Shown: positions 26,270 to 35,623, counted from the stretch's first letter. The stretch is 64,000 nucleotides of DNA from Pseudomonas fluorescens (GCF_902498065.1 NZ_CABVIR010000008.1:186001-250000), one strand, 5' to 3'. Notes: generated from the sequence alone by a model not told the origin. Numbers and translations: made by a program.

Positions 26270-26992
26270 TCAGTTCGACGCACGGTAGAGTCCGTGCGCA
26301 TCGATGTAGGCCAGGACCGCGTCGGGCACCAGGAAACGTACCGACTTACCGCTGGCCAGCAGTTGACGGATCTGGGTGGCGGATACCGCAAGCGGCGTCT
26401 GCCAGACGAATGCAATCTGTCCGCTCGGCCCTTTGAGGGCCAGCGGGTCGCTCACCGAGCGCGCTGCCAGCAGGTTGCGCAAGGCATCCGGCGGTTCGCT
26501 GTCGGCATCCGGGCGTTGCAGCACCAGGATGTGGCAATGCTGGAGCAACTCTTCCCAGCGGTGCCAAGTGGGCAGGCCGCAAAATGCGTCCCAGCCCAAA
26601 AGTAGAAAAACCTGGTCTTCAGCGGCCAGTTCGGCACGCATCAGTTCCAGGGTATCGATGGTGTAGGACGGTTTGTCCCGCTGCAATTCACGGGCGTCCA
26701 CCACCAACGGTGCCACACCGGCCACCGCGCATTCGACCATCGCCAGACGGTCCTTCGCCGACACCTGCGGCGTACCGCGATGAGGCGGCCTGGCACTCGG
26801 CGTCAGGCGCAGCTCGTCGAGTGCCAGTGATTCGGCGACTTCCAGCGCACCGCGCAAATGGCCGATGTGCACCGGGTCGAACGTCCCCCCCAGCATGCCG
26901 ATACGTCGAGGCGCAGGTTCGCTGGCGGTTACCGGGGCCGACGGATTAAGGTCGCCCAAGTCAGACCGTCGCCTGGCCGCGCAACTGGCCAT
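26270..26992 (-). CDS. nadD: Nicotinate-nucleotide adenylyltransferase
   Basis: Makes deamido-NAD from nicotinate mononucleotide and ATP. The nucleotidyltransferase core begins RIGMLGGTFDPVHIGHLRGALE, with the (T/H)xGH-type HIGH site, and ends with the ISSTxxR-like region SATQIRQLLASGKSVRFLVP. The start is uncertain: ATG 26992 (240 residues, overlapping proA by 32 bases) is listed, but a TTG at 26959 just after the proA stop would give 229 residues. Neither has a strong ribosome site. Confidence 0.92.
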   Translation of the reverse strand: MASCAARRRSDLGDLNPSAPVTASEPAPRRIGMLGGTFDPVHIGHLRGALEVAESLALDELRLTPSARPPHRGTPQVSAKDRLAMVECAVAGVAPLVVDARELQRDKPSYTIDTLELMRAELAAEDQVFLLLGWDAFCGLPTWHRWEELLQHCHILVLQRPDADSEPPDALRNLLAARSVSDPLALKGPSGQIAFVWQTPLAVSATQIRQLLASGKSVRFLVPDAVLAYIDAHGLYRASN

Positions 26993-28232
26993 CACCGACC
27001 ACGATGTACTTCTCGCAGGTCAGACCTTCGAGACCCACCGGGCCGCGGGCGTGCAGCTTATCAGTAGAAATGCCAATCTCGGCACCCAATCCGTATTCGA
27101 AGCCGTCAGCGAAACAGGTCGGGGTGTTGATCATCACCGACGACGAGTCGACTTCCGCGACGAAACGCCGGGTGTCGGCAAGGTTTTCGCTGACGATCGA
27201 ATCGGTGTGATGGGAGCCGTACTTGTTAATGTGCTCGATGGCCTGGTCCAGCCCGTCGACCACGCGGATCGAAAGGATCGGTGCAAGATATTCGGTGTGC
27301 CAGTCGTCTTCAGTGGCCACTGCGGCATCGATGATCGCCCGCGTGCGCTCGCAACCGCGCAGTTCGACACCTTTTTCGCGGAACTGGGCAGCCATCGACG
27401 GCAGAAAATCTTTGGCAACGGCTTGATCCACCAACAGCGTTTCCATCGCACCGCAGATGCCATAGCGGTAAGTCTTGGCATTGAAGGCGATGCGCTGGGC
27501 CTTCGGCAGATCCGCGTGGGCACTGACGTAAACGTGGCAAATGCCGTCCAGATGCTTGATCACCGGCACGCGAGCGTCGCGGCTGACCCGTTCGATCAGG
27601 CCTCGGCCACCACGGGGCACGATGACGTCGACGTATTCAGGCATGGTGATCAGCGCGCCCACCGCGGCACGGTCAGTGGTCTCGACCACTTGAACCACGG
27701 CGGCCGGCAGATCGGCTTCAGCCAGACCGCGTTGAATGCAGGCGGCGATGGCGCGGTTGGAATTGATCGCCTCGGAACCGCCGCGCAGGATGGTCGCGTT
27801 ACCGGACTTGAGGCACAGACTGGCGGCGTCGATGGTCACGTTGGGCCGGGATTCGTAGATGATCCCGATCACGCCCAGCGGCACGCGCATTTTGCCGACC
27901 TGAATCCCCGACGGACGGAAGCTCATGTCGCGAATGGCACCGACCGGGTCCGGCAACGCGGCCACCTGGCGCAGGCCGACGATCATGCCGTCGATGCGTT
28001 CCGGGGTCAGCGCCAGACGTTCCAGCAGCGCAGGCTCAAGACCGTTGGCTCGACCCGCAGCCAGATCCAGCTCATTGGCGGCCGTCAGCTCGGCACGCGC
28101 GGCGTCCAGCGCATTGGCAGCCGCCTGCAAGGCGCGGTTTTTCTGCGCGGTGCTGGCACGGCCGATGATGCGCGACGCTTCGCGGGCGGCGCGACCCAGG
28201 CGGGTCATGTAGTCGAGAACGGACTCAGTCAT
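26961..28232 (-). CDS. proA: Gamma-glutamyl phosphate reductase
   Basis: 423 residues. Reduces gamma-glutamyl phosphate with NADPH in proline synthesis. Aldehyde-dehydrogenase fold with the cofactor region FRPSGIQVGKMRVPLGVIGIIYESRPNVT and the catalytic cysteine in HLDGICHVYVSAHAD. The C-terminus has the GLEGLTCEKYIVVGDGQ signature. First gene of the proA-nadD-rsfS-rlmH-mrdA-rodA row; transcription probably starts in the 177 bases between it and mpg. Confidence 0.97.
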   Translation of the reverse strand: MTESVLDYMTRLGRAAREASRIIGRASTAQKNRALQAAANALDAARAELTAANELDLAAGRANGLEPALLERLALTPERIDGMIVGLRQVAALPDPVGAIRDMSFRPSGIQVGKMRVPLGVIGIIYESRPNVTIDAASLCLKSGNATILRGGSEAINSNRAIAACIQRGLAEADLPAAVVQVVETTDRAAVGALITMPEYVDVIVPRGGRGLIERVSRDARVPVIKHLDGICHVYVSAHADLPKAQRIAFNAKTYRYGICGAMETLLVDQAVAKDFLPSMAAQFREKGVELRGCERTRAIIDAAVATEDDWHTEYLAPILSIRVVDGLDQAIEHINKYGSHHTDSIVSENLADTRRFVAEVDSSSVMINTPTCFADGFEYGLGAEIGISTDKLHARGPVGLEGLTCEKYIVVGDGQLRGQATV

Positions 28233-28409
28233 GGTCGGTGGCGGTCTTTGCTAAGGTCTTGGTAAAGAGTAAAGCGGCAGATTATAGCTGTCGCGTCCCC
28301 TGACTAACAGCGGTGACGGGCGGATGGTCGAAATGGAGGCCAATTTGCCGACGTTCAGCCGTGATTAAGCTGCAAATTGTTATCATCACGACTCAATCAG
28401 CTGTGATAA

Positions 28410-29120
28410 ATGCCGCTCATCATGACCAACCTGACTGTTCGTGCGACCGCTGCGGGCCTGCCCATCGGGCTCCCGGACGCGTTTTTCGACCGGGATGCGC
28501 AAACGCTGGCCCGGGATTTACTCGGCAAAGTCATCCGGCATCGGGTCGGCGAACTGTGGCTCAGCGCCCGGATCATCGAGACCGAAGCCTATTACTTCGA
28601 AGAAAAAGGCAGCCATGCCTCGCTCGGCTACACGGAAAAGCGTAAGGCTTTGTTTCTGGATGGCGGCCACATCTATATGTATTACGCCCGTGGCGGCGAT
28701 TCCCTGAATTTCAGCGCTGAAGGTCCGGGCAATGCTGTGTTGATCAAATCCGCGTATCCATGGGTCGATGAATTGAGCGGCCCGGCGAGCTTGGCGCAGA
28801 TGCTGTTGAACAATCCCGATGCCCAGGGCCGCCCTCGCCCGTCGCAAAAGCTCTGTGCCGGGCAAACGCTGCTGTGCAAGGCGCTGGGGTTGAAGGTGCC
28901 GGTCTGGGACGCGAAGCGCTTCGATCATGAAGTGCTGCTAGTGGAAGATGTCGGCCCGGAGCCGGGCCACATCATTCAAACCACGCGCCTGGGCATTCCC
29001 CACGGCCGCGATGAGCACCTGATGTACCGCTTCGTCGATGCGGCTTACGCGCCGTATTGCACGCGGAACCCGCTGCGGCGGGGACAGGTCGAAGGTCGCG
29101 ATTATTTTGTGCTGACATGA
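28410..29120 (+). CDS. mpg: 3-methyladenine DNA glycosylase (AAG/MPG family)
   Basis: 236 residues (or 232 from the ATG at 28422). Base-excision repair enzyme removing alkylated purines. Family signatures are ARDLLGKVIRH, the catalytic-glutamate-bearing ARIIETEAYYFEEKGSHAS, GHIYMYYARGGDSLNF and GPGNAVLIKSAYP. It is monocistronic, divergent from proA and followed by a REP pair. Confidence 0.93.
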   Translation: MPLIMTNLTVRATAAGLPIGLPDAFFDRDAQTLARDLLGKVIRHRVGELWLSARIIETEAYYFEEKGSHASLGYTEKRKALFLDGGHIYMYYARGGDSLNFSAEGPGNAVLIKSAYPWVDELSGPASLAQMLLNNPDAQGRPRPSQKLCAGQTLLCKALGLKVPVWDAKRFDHEVLLVEDVGPEPGHIIQTTRLGIPHGRDEHLMYRFVDAAYAPYCTRNPLRRGQVEGRDYFVLT

Positions 29121-29152
29121 ACAATCAAAGAACTTTAAGCCTCCGCAATCCC

Positions 29153-29241
29153 TGTGGGAGCGGGCTTGCCCGCGATGAGGCCATGCAGACTGATATCAAT
29201 GTCGCCTGTTATACCGCTATCGCGGGCAAGCCCGCTCCACA
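29153..29241. repeat. REPIN, GGGCTTGCCC class
   Basis: Inverted copies at 29153-29176 and 29219-29241; the right arm lacks one C of the triple-C stretch. Confidence 0.88.
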
Positions 29242-29311
29242 GGATTCAATTGTGCTTCGAGATGTGCGCGGGTCCACGGGGACCATCTGAATATTCAATG
29301 GAGTTGTTTTT

Positions 29312-30628
29312 ATGGGCCCATGGCTCGATAGCGTGACCGGATGGCTGACGGTCAACCCGCAATGGTTGGCCGCCGCAGTATTCATAGTGGCCTTCGTGGA
29401 GTGCCTGGCGATTGCCGGCTTGATCGTACCCGGCACGGTGTTGCTGTTTGCCGTCGCGGTGCTGGCCGGCAGCGGCGCGCTCTCGTTGAGCGAAACCTTG
29501 CTGCTGGGATTCACCGCCGGGGTGCTGGGCGACATCGTTTCCTACTTTGTCGGGCGACATTTCCACCAGAACATCCGGCGCCTGCCCGGTCTGCGTCACC
29601 ACCCGGAATGGATCGCCGGGGCCGAGGCTTACTTCCAACGCTATGGCATCGCCAGCCTGCTGGTCGGACGATTCATCGGACCACTCAGGCCGATGCTGCC
29701 GATGGTTGCCGGGATGTTCGACATGCCCTTCCCGCGCTTCGTCGCCGTAAGCCTGCTGGCCGCCGCCGGCTGGAGCGTCGCCTATCTGCTGCCCGGCTGG
29801 GCCACGGGGGCGGCGATTCGCTTGCCATTGCCGGAGGGTTTCTGGCCTGAGGCCGGGATCGTCGCAGGCAGTATCGCGGTGATGGTCGGCCTGAGCGCGA
29901 CCAGCAGCCTGCGCCGTCATCGCAAGGCTACGATGCTGATTGCCGGCATGAGTGTGCTGATTCTGACCGGGTTGTTCATCGGCTACCCGCACCTCACCGC
30001 TCTCGATCAGGGTGTGATGACTCTGGTGCAGGAGCACCGCAGCCCGATGCTCGATGAAGTGGCCGTGACCTTCACGCTGATCGGCGAATTCCGCAACATG
30101 CTGCTGTTCAGCGCCCTGCTGACCGTGTTGCTGTTGCTGACCCGGCAATGGCGACAGGCGATTTTCGTCGGCAGCACCCTGCTCGTCACCGCACTGGGCA
30201 ACACCTTCACCAAACAGTTTTTCGCCCGCGTGCGCCCGGAGGTTCTAAGTGATCCACTGGTCAGCTACAGCATGCCCAGTGGCCATGCCTCGGGCTCTTT
30301 TGCGCTGTTCCTGACACTCGCCGTTCTGGCCGGTCGCGGACAACCGCCGCGGATGCGCCTGACCTGGTTGCTGGTCGGTTGCCTGCCGGCACTGGCGATT
30401 GCCTTGTCGCGCGTGTACCTGGGCGCGCACTGGCCAACGGACGTACTGGCCGGCGCCATGCTGGCGGCGTGTGTCTGTGCGGCGAGCCTGGGGCTGATCC
30501 AGCGCCAGACCCCGCTCAATGCCATGCCACCCAAGGTCTGGTGGCTGGTGTTGCCGGCGATGGTGGCATTATTCGGGTTCTTCGCGCTGCGACATTTGCC
30601 CCACGCGATGTTGCGATACGCCTACTGA
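29312..30628 (+). CDS. DedA-PAP2 fusion membrane protein
   Basis: 438 residues. The first half is a DedA/SNARE-associated domain: VECLAIAGLIVPGTVLLFA, then DIVSYFVGRHF and the FxxRFIGPLRPMLPMVAG motif. The second half is a PAP2 acid phosphatase with all three motifs: K301-x6-RP309, P322-SGH325 and S366-R-x5-H373-x3-D377. About twelve membrane segments in total. DedA proteins are lipid transporters (undecaprenyl phosphate or phospholipid flipping), and PAP2 enzymes dephosphorylate undecaprenyl pyrophosphate or phosphatidic acid. A coupled flip-and-dephosphorylate role is an inference. Ends back to back with the LON-domain gene, without a spacer. Confidence 0.92.
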   Translation: MGPWLDSVTGWLTVNPQWLAAAVFIVAFVECLAIAGLIVPGTVLLFAVAVLAGSGALSLSETLLLGFTAGVLGDIVSYFVGRHFHQNIRRLPGLRHHPEWIAGAEAYFQRYGIASLLVGRFIGPLRPMLPMVAGMFDMPFPRFVAVSLLAAAGWSVAYLLPGWATGAAIRLPLPEGFWPEAGIVAGSIAVMVGLSATSSLRRHRKATMLIAGMSVLILTGLFIGYPHLTALDQGVMTLVQEHRSPMLDEVAVTFTLIGEFRNMLLFSALLTVLLLLTRQWRQAIFVGSTLLVTALGNTFTKQFFARVRPEVLSDPLVSYSMPSGHASGSFALFLTLAVLAGRGQPPRMRLTWLLVGCLPALAIALSRVYLGAHWPTDVLAGAMLAACVCAASLGLIQRQTPLNAMPPKVWWLVLPAMVALFGFFALRHLPHAMLRYAY

Positions 30629-31225
30629 TCAGGCGAACAACTCACCCTGCAATTCATCGAGCAGCGCCTGGATCGCATCCAGTCGCTGCTGCGGATCGTC
30701 GAGTTGCAGCAGGTCGATCTTGTCCACTTCGGCGAACGGCAACAGGTACGCCAACTGATTGGCCAGCGACTGTTGCCCGGTCGCTTCGGTGCCCATGTTC
30801 AGCGCTTCGACCATCGGGTGTTCGGCCAATGCCTTGAGCAGTGCGACGAGGTCGGCGTCTTCATCCTGCAACGGTTGCTCCGGCTCGTCTTCCAGCCACT
30901 CGACCTCGGCGACGGTCAGTTGATCGCGCTGGACCTCGGTGCGCAACACGTGGAAACGCCGCCCACCCTGCACGCGAATACCCAGCAAACCGTTGTCCTG
31001 TTGCTTGAAATCGGTGATCAGCGCTTCACAACCGACCAGCGCGTAACCTGCCGGAGCGATGCCGACTTCTTTACCGTCGAGAATGCACACCACGCCGAAA
31101 CCGCCGCCCTGTTTCATGCAGCGGCTGATCATGTCCAGGTAGCGCGCCTCGAAGATCTGCAAATCGAGGATGCAGCCAGGAAACAGCACCGTGTTCAGCG
31201 GGAAAAGCGGCAAGCTCATAGACAT
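30629..31225 (-). CDS. LON substrate-binding-domain protein
   Basis: 198 residues homologous to the N-terminal domain of Lon protease only (SLPLFPLNTVLFPGCILDLQIFEARYLDMI ... GRRFHVL). There is no AAA+ or Ser-Lys peptidase domain. Stand-alone LON-N proteins are widespread, and their function is not established; a role in substrate recognition has been proposed. Its start is four bases from the lrgB stop, so it is likely the third gene of an lrgA-lrgB-LON transcript. Confidence 0.9.
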   Translation of the reverse strand: MSMSLPLFPLNTVLFPGCILDLQIFEARYLDMISRCMKQGGGFGVVCILDGKEVGIAPAGYALVGCEALITDFKQQDNGLLGIRVQGGRRFHVLRTEVQRDQLTVAEVEWLEDEPEQPLQDEDADLVALLKALAEHPMVEALNMGTEATGQQSLANQLAYLLPFAEVDKIDLLQLDDPQQRLDAIQALLDELQGELFA

Positions 31226-31229
31226 TTCC

Positions 31230-31946
31230 TTACACCACCATCGACACCGCCAACGGCAGGAACACCGCCGTGGCCACGCCCATCAGACTCATCGCCAGCG
31301 CCGCAAAGGCGCCGCACTCTTCACTTTCCTGCATGGCCACCGCCGTGCCCACCGCATGAGCGGTCATGCCCAGCGCCATGCCGCGCGCCTCGGGGCTGTG
31401 GACGCCGAGCCGGTTCAGCAGGCTCGGACCAAAGATCGCCCCGATCACGCCGGTGATCAACACAAACACTGCCGCCAGCGCCGCGACGCCGCCGATCTGC
31501 TCGGCCACCAGCATGGCGATCGGCGAGGTCACTGACTTCGGCGCCATGGTCATCAGGATCATGTGCTCGGCACCAAACGACCAACCCAGCAACACGCCCA
31601 TGCCGGTGGCGACGACACCGCCTATCACCAGCGTAGTAAATATCGGCCAGAACAACTGCCGGATCCGCCGCAGATTGAGGTAAAGCGGCACGGCCAGCGC
31701 GACCGTGGCCGGACCGAGCAAAATGCTGAGGATCTCGGTGCTCTTGCGGTACTCGGCATAAGTCAGGCCGCAGCCGACCAGTACACCAATGACCAACAGC
31801 ATGGAGACCAGCACCGGCTGCAGAAAAATCCAGCGGGTTTTCTCGAACGCCGCCAACACCAGCTGATAGGCGCCGAGGGTGATGCCGATGCCAAACAACG
31901 GGTGATGAATCACCGACGCCCAGGCGCCCTGCCAGTCGAAGATCAT
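31230..31946 (-). CDS. lrgB: LrgB/CidB-family membrane protein
   Basis: 238 residues, about seven membrane segments, full LrgB length. The typical PKSVTSPIAMLVAEQIGG and GMALGMTAHAVGTA motifs are present. The family works with LrgA/CidA holin-like proteins in control of murein hydrolase activity, and in some bacteria in transport of pyruvate or glycolate. The ATG overlaps the upstream partner's stop (ATGA). Confidence 0.93.
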   Translation of the reverse strand: MIFDWQGAWASVIHHPLFGIGITLGAYQLVLAAFEKTRWIFLQPVLVSMLLVIGVLVGCGLTYAEYRKSTEILSILLGPATVALAVPLYLNLRRIRQLFWPIFTTLVIGGVVATGMGVLLGWSFGAEHMILMTMAPKSVTSPIAMLVAEQIGGVAALAAVFVLITGVIGAIFGPSLLNRLGVHSPEARGMALGMTAHAVGTAVAMQESEECGAFAALAMSLMGVATAVFLPLAVSMVV

Positions 31947-32305
31947 TGCGAGTCCTCGCGGTGCGCGTGGCGCTTGACCATGCGCTGCATCAGCACGCCG
32001 GCGAACGCCATGGACAGCAGCAGCGACAACACCAGTGCGCCGACGATGGCCCAGAAGTCCGCGGCAATGTCCTTGGCGTAAACCATCACGCCCACCGCCG
32101 GCGGCACCAGCAGCAACGGCAGGTAACGCAGCAGGCTGCCGGCCGCCAGGCTCAGCGGTTCGCCGACCTGGCCACGGCTGATCAGGTACACCAGCAGAAG
32201 CAGCAAGCCAATGATCGGCCCCGGCAGCACCGGCAAAAACAAATGGTTGATGGCGGTGCCCAGCAATTGGAACAACACCAGCCAGGTCAGGCCACGTAAC
32301 AACAT
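31943..32305 (-). CDS. lrgA: LrgA/CidA-family holin-like protein
   Basis: 120 residues with four membrane segments (GLTWLVLFQLLGTAINHLF; PGPIIGLLLLLVYLI; LLRYLPLLLVPPAVGVMVY; ADFWAIVGALVLSLLLS). ATG 32305 is preferred because GGGAGAGGAC lies just upstream and family members start with this segment. The longer open frame is non-coding. It forms an operon with lrgB. Confidence 0.92.
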   Translation of the reverse strand: MLLRGLTWLVLFQLLGTAINHLFLPVLPGPIIGLLLLLVYLISRGQVGEPLSLAAGSLLRYLPLLLVPPAVGVMVYAKDIAADFWAIVGALVLSLLLSMAFAGVLMQRMVKRHAHREDSQ

Positions 32306-32488
32306 CCGTCCTCTCCCCCGAAAAATCGCGCCCGGCATTATAAGCATGCCAACGCTATAGACCGGCATTCGCCAAAAGCATGGTCGGTTGACCGGAGCAA
32401 TTTGCCATGTTGATCTAAAGTGGTAATCCGGGAGGTCAAATCCCCCCAACTCAAAACTATAAAACCGATGAACCCAAGGAGAGTCTCA

Positions 32489-32944
32489 ATGCCCTATGTT
32501 CCCGTTGCAGAGCTCAAAGATTATGTCGGCAAGGAACTTGGACGTTCCGAATGGCTCACCATCGATCAGGAGCGCATCAACCTGTTCGCCGAAGCCACAG
32601 GGGACTATCAGTTCATCCACGTCGACCCGGTCAAAGCCGCGCAAACGCCATTTGGCAGCACCATCGCCCACGGTTTCCTGTCGCTGTCATTGATCCCGAA
32701 ACTGATGGAAGACATCCTCATCCTGCCTGAAGGGGCAAAGATGGTGGTCAACTATGGTCTGGATAGCGTTCGTTTCATCCAGCCAGTGAAGGTCAATTCC
32801 AGGGTTCGCCTCAAGGTCGACATGAACGAAGTCACCGAGAAGAAACCCGGCCAATGGCTGCTCAAGGCCACCGCCACGCTCGAGATCGAAGGTTCGGACA
32901 AACCGGCCTATATCGCCGAGCCGCTGTCACTCTGCTTCGTGTAA
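32489..32944 (+). CDS. MaoC-like (R)-specific enoyl hydratase domain protein
   Basis: 151 residues. ATG 32489 is preceded by AAGGAGAG. Hot-dog fold hydratase with the catalytic Asp/His signature in AEATGDYQFIHVDPVKA and the conserved GSTIAHGFLSLSLIP. Such proteins hydrate enoyl-CoA to R-3-hydroxyacyl-CoA in fatty-acid or PHA metabolism; the true substrate is not visible. Monocistronic, divergent from lrgA. Confidence 0.9.
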   Translation: MPYVPVAELKDYVGKELGRSEWLTIDQERINLFAEATGDYQFIHVDPVKAAQTPFGSTIAHGFLSLSLIPKLMEDILILPEGAKMVVNYGLDSVRFIQPVKVNSRVRLKVDMNEVTEKKPGQWLLKATATLEIEGSDKPAYIAEPLSLCFV

Positions 32945-33047
32945 ACCCTCCCGGATGCGAAGCAGCTCACGCTGTTTCGCGACCTCTCTCTATATCTAAG
33001 TCATAGAGCTGCGGCATACTCGGTCGCCTAATTGCCCGGATCCCGCT

Positions 33048-34766
33048 ATGCGCTCACTTGCACTCATTGCCTTGACCCTGATGCTCACCGCTTGCGGCGA
33101 CGGCGAATCGCTGTTGCCGCCCGATGCGCGCCTGCCGGACGGCGGACGCTATCGCGGCGACCTGGTCAACGGATTGCTGCAAGGTCAGGGTCGCGTCGAT
33201 TACCCGAACGGCAGCTGGTACGCCGGCAGTTTCGACAAGGGTCAATGGCATGGCCCGGGCGAATGGCACGGCAGCAACGGCGAAGTGTATCGCGGCAATT
33301 TCAACCTGGGGCTGTTCGACGGCCAGGGCACGCTGACCACCAGCGGCAGCAGCTACACCGGCGGCTTCAAGGCGGGTCGGCGCGAAGGCGAAGGCACCCT
33401 CAAAGAAAACGGCATGACCTATCGCGGCGAGTTCAAGGCCGATCAATATTCAGGGCTCGGACGTCTGGAGCTCGAAGACGGCAGTTCGTATCAAGGTCAG
33501 TTCGCCCATGGCAAACCCAACGGGGAAGGCCAGCGCGGCGACGCCAGCGGCAATCAGTTCACCGGCCATTTCAAGGACGGTCAGCTGGAAGGCAACGGGA
33601 CGTTCAACAGCGCTGAAGGCGATATCTACGTCGGCGGCTTCAAGAACAACCAACTGCACGGCAAGGGCCGCTACGAAAACGCCGACGGCGATGTCTGGCT
33701 CGGTCAGTTCAAGGAAGGCTCGCTGAACGGCAAGGGCGAACTAATCGGTGCCGACGGCAGCCACTACATCGGCCAGTTCAGCGACTGGCGTTTCACCGGC
33801 CAGGGCCGGCTGAACTTGCCTGATGGAAGTTTCTACATCGGCCAGTTCGACGGCGACAGTTATCAGGGCCGCGGCACGCTGGTGTTGACCGATGGCACCG
33901 TGCAGAGCGGCACGTGGGTCAATGGCCAGCGAGTACGCGATGCCGACGGCAAGCTGCTACCCGACAGCCTCGAACTCGGCTTGCTGGCCCAAGGCCGCTT
34001 GCTCGAAGACGCGCTGGCCAATGTGCCCGCCTCGACCCCGGCGATCGAGTTGTACACCCTGACCCTCGGCGGTGACGGCAAGCAGAGCGTGTTCCTGCGC
34101 GAATCCGACTACGTCAGCAACATGCTGACCAGCCGCTTCGGTGCGTTTGGCCAGATTCGTTTGGTGAACCATCGCGACCATCTCGTCGATCGGCCCATGG
34201 CCACCCGGGAAAACCTGCGCCGCGCCGCGCTCACGCTGGCCGAACGCAGCGGTCCGGAAGACTTGATCTTCATCTACCTGACCAGCCACGGCACCAGCGA
34301 ACACGAACTCGTGCTCGATCAGCCGCGTATGGAGCTGTCCGACCTGCCGGCCGACGAACTCGCTGCCGTGCTCGCCCCGCTGAAAAACCGCGACAAGATC
34401 ATCGTGATTTCGTCTTGCTACTCCGGTGGTTTCATCCCGGCCCTCAAGGACGAACGCACCCTGATCATGACAGCTGCGCGCGCCGACCGCGTGTCCTTCG
34501 GGTGCACGGAGGAAGCCAACTTCACGTACTTCGGCGATGCGCTGTTCGCCCAGGCCCTGAATCAGACCGACGATCTTGAACAAGCCTTCAAACTGGCCAA
34601 GGCCAGCGTGGCCGAGCGTGAGCTGGCAGACAGCTTCGAAGCCTCTGAACCGCAGATCTGGGCGCCGAAAACCGTACTCTCCCACTGGCAGCTGTTACGC
34701 AAACAGCAGGCACGAAAAGCGCTACAAAGTGTCTCTATCAGCAACGAGGATGCAAAGAGCAACTAA
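33048..34766 (+). CDS. MORN-repeat lipoprotein with C13 (legumain/caspase-like) peptidase domain
   Basis: 572 residues. A lipoprotein signal (MRSLALIALTLMLTACGDG; Cys 16) is followed by about eleven MORN repeats (residues ~34-295; typical G-x-Y-x-G-x-F-x-x-G-x-x-x-G-x-G units such as GGRYRGDLVNGLLQGQGR). The C-terminal peptidase C13 domain (about 325-530) has the His/Cys dyad H414 in IYLTSHGTSEHEL and C457 in VISSCYSGGFIPAL. C13 enzymes are clan CD cysteine peptidases, like caspases and legumain. Repeats would project the peptidase from the membrane. Target and activation unknown. The next gene (SDR) starts 27 bases later and may be co-transcribed. Confidence 0.9.
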   Translation: MRSLALIALTLMLTACGDGESLLPPDARLPDGGRYRGDLVNGLLQGQGRVDYPNGSWYAGSFDKGQWHGPGEWHGSNGEVYRGNFNLGLFDGQGTLTTSGSSYTGGFKAGRREGEGTLKENGMTYRGEFKADQYSGLGRLELEDGSSYQGQFAHGKPNGEGQRGDASGNQFTGHFKDGQLEGNGTFNSAEGDIYVGGFKNNQLHGKGRYENADGDVWLGQFKEGSLNGKGELIGADGSHYIGQFSDWRFTGQGRLNLPDGSFYIGQFDGDSYQGRGTLVLTDGTVQSGTWVNGQRVRDADGKLLPDSLELGLLAQGRLLEDALANVPASTPAIELYTLTLGGDGKQSVFLRESDYVSNMLTSRFGAFGQIRLVNHRDHLVDRPMATRENLRRAALTLAERSGPEDLIFIYLTSHGTSEHELVLDQPRMELSDLPADELAAVLAPLKNRDKIIVISSCYSGGFIPALKDERTLIMTAARADRVSFGCTEEANFTYFGDALFAQALNQTDDLEQAFKLAKASVAERELADSFEASEPQIWAPKTVLSHWQLLRKQQARKALQSVSISNEDAKSN

Positions 34767-34793
34767 GCTGAACAGTATCAAGGGGGGAACACT

Positions 34794-35435
34794 ATGTACT
34801 TGACGCCTCAGCACGTATTGCTCGCCGGAGCTACCGGCCTGACCGGTGAACATTTGCTTGATCGCCTGCTCAACGAGCCCACGATCACACGCGTATTGGC
34901 CCCCTCACGCCGGCCACTGGCCGAGCACCCCCATCTGGAAAACCCGGTCGGCGACCCGACCGTGTTCCTGCCACAATTGAGCGGTCGCGTTGATATCGCG
35001 TACTGCTGTCTTGGCACCACGATCAAACAGGCCGGCTCGGAAGAGGCGTTTCGCGCAGTAGACCTCGACATGGTGGTGGCTTTCGCCAAACGGGCGCGGG
35101 AAATGGGCGCGCGGCACTTGATCGTGATCAGCGCCCTGGGGGCCGATCGCAGGTCCTCGGTTTTCTACAACCGGGTCAAAGGCGAGATGGAGTACGCATT
35201 GCGCGCGCAAAACTGGCCACAACTGACCATTTGCCGACCTTCGGTGTTACTGGGTGATCGTATCGAGCCGCGCCTGGCCGAACAGTTCGCCGGACCGTTG
35301 TCGCGCCTGATCCCGGGCAAATACCACGGCATCGAAGCCTGTCAGCTGGCTCGGGCGATGTGGCGGCTGGCGCTGGAGGAGCAGGATGGGGTGCGGATTG
35401 TCGAGTCGGATGAGTTGCGCAAGCTCGGCAAGTAA
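34794..35435 (+). CDS. NAD(P)-binding atypical SDR protein
   Basis: 213 residues. Rossmann fold with GATGLTGEHLL at residues 12-22 and an SDR-like Y-x3-K (YNRVKGEME). Related to HTATIP2/YraR-like atypical short-chain dehydrogenases (CCLGTTIKQAGSEEAFRAVDLDMV). The substrate is unknown. Follows the MORN-C13 gene closely, so the two probably share a transcript; a REP group is downstream. Confidence 0.85.
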   Translation: MYLTPQHVLLAGATGLTGEHLLDRLLNEPTITRVLAPSRRPLAEHPHLENPVGDPTVFLPQLSGRVDIAYCCLGTTIKQAGSEEAFRAVDLDMVVAFAKRAREMGARHLIVISALGADRRSSVFYNRVKGEMEYALRAQNWPQLTICRPSVLLGDRIEPRLAEQFAGPLSRLIPGKYHGIEACQLARAMWRLALEEQDGVRIVESDELRKLGK

Positions 35436-35500
35436 TTGGCTGATTCAGGGATGAATCATTGCAAGCTGGCTCGCGCCCACATTTGTTCTGTGTCGCCGTC

Positions 35501-35605
35501 ATCGCCAGCAGGCTGGCTCCCACAAGGGAATGCATTTCAGTGTGGGAGCCAGCCTGCTGGCGATGGGGCACACACATCCAAGGTAGGAGCGAGCCTGCTC
35601 GCGAT
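35501..35605. repeat. Three REP copies, AGCCTGCT class
   Basis: An inverted pair at 35501-35525 and 35541-35564 with core agcctgctggc, plus a third copy at 35583-35605 with core gagcctgctcgc. The unpaired third copy shows that the group is a composite. Confidence 0.88.
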
Positions 35606-35623
35606 AGGGCGCAAAGCGCTCTC

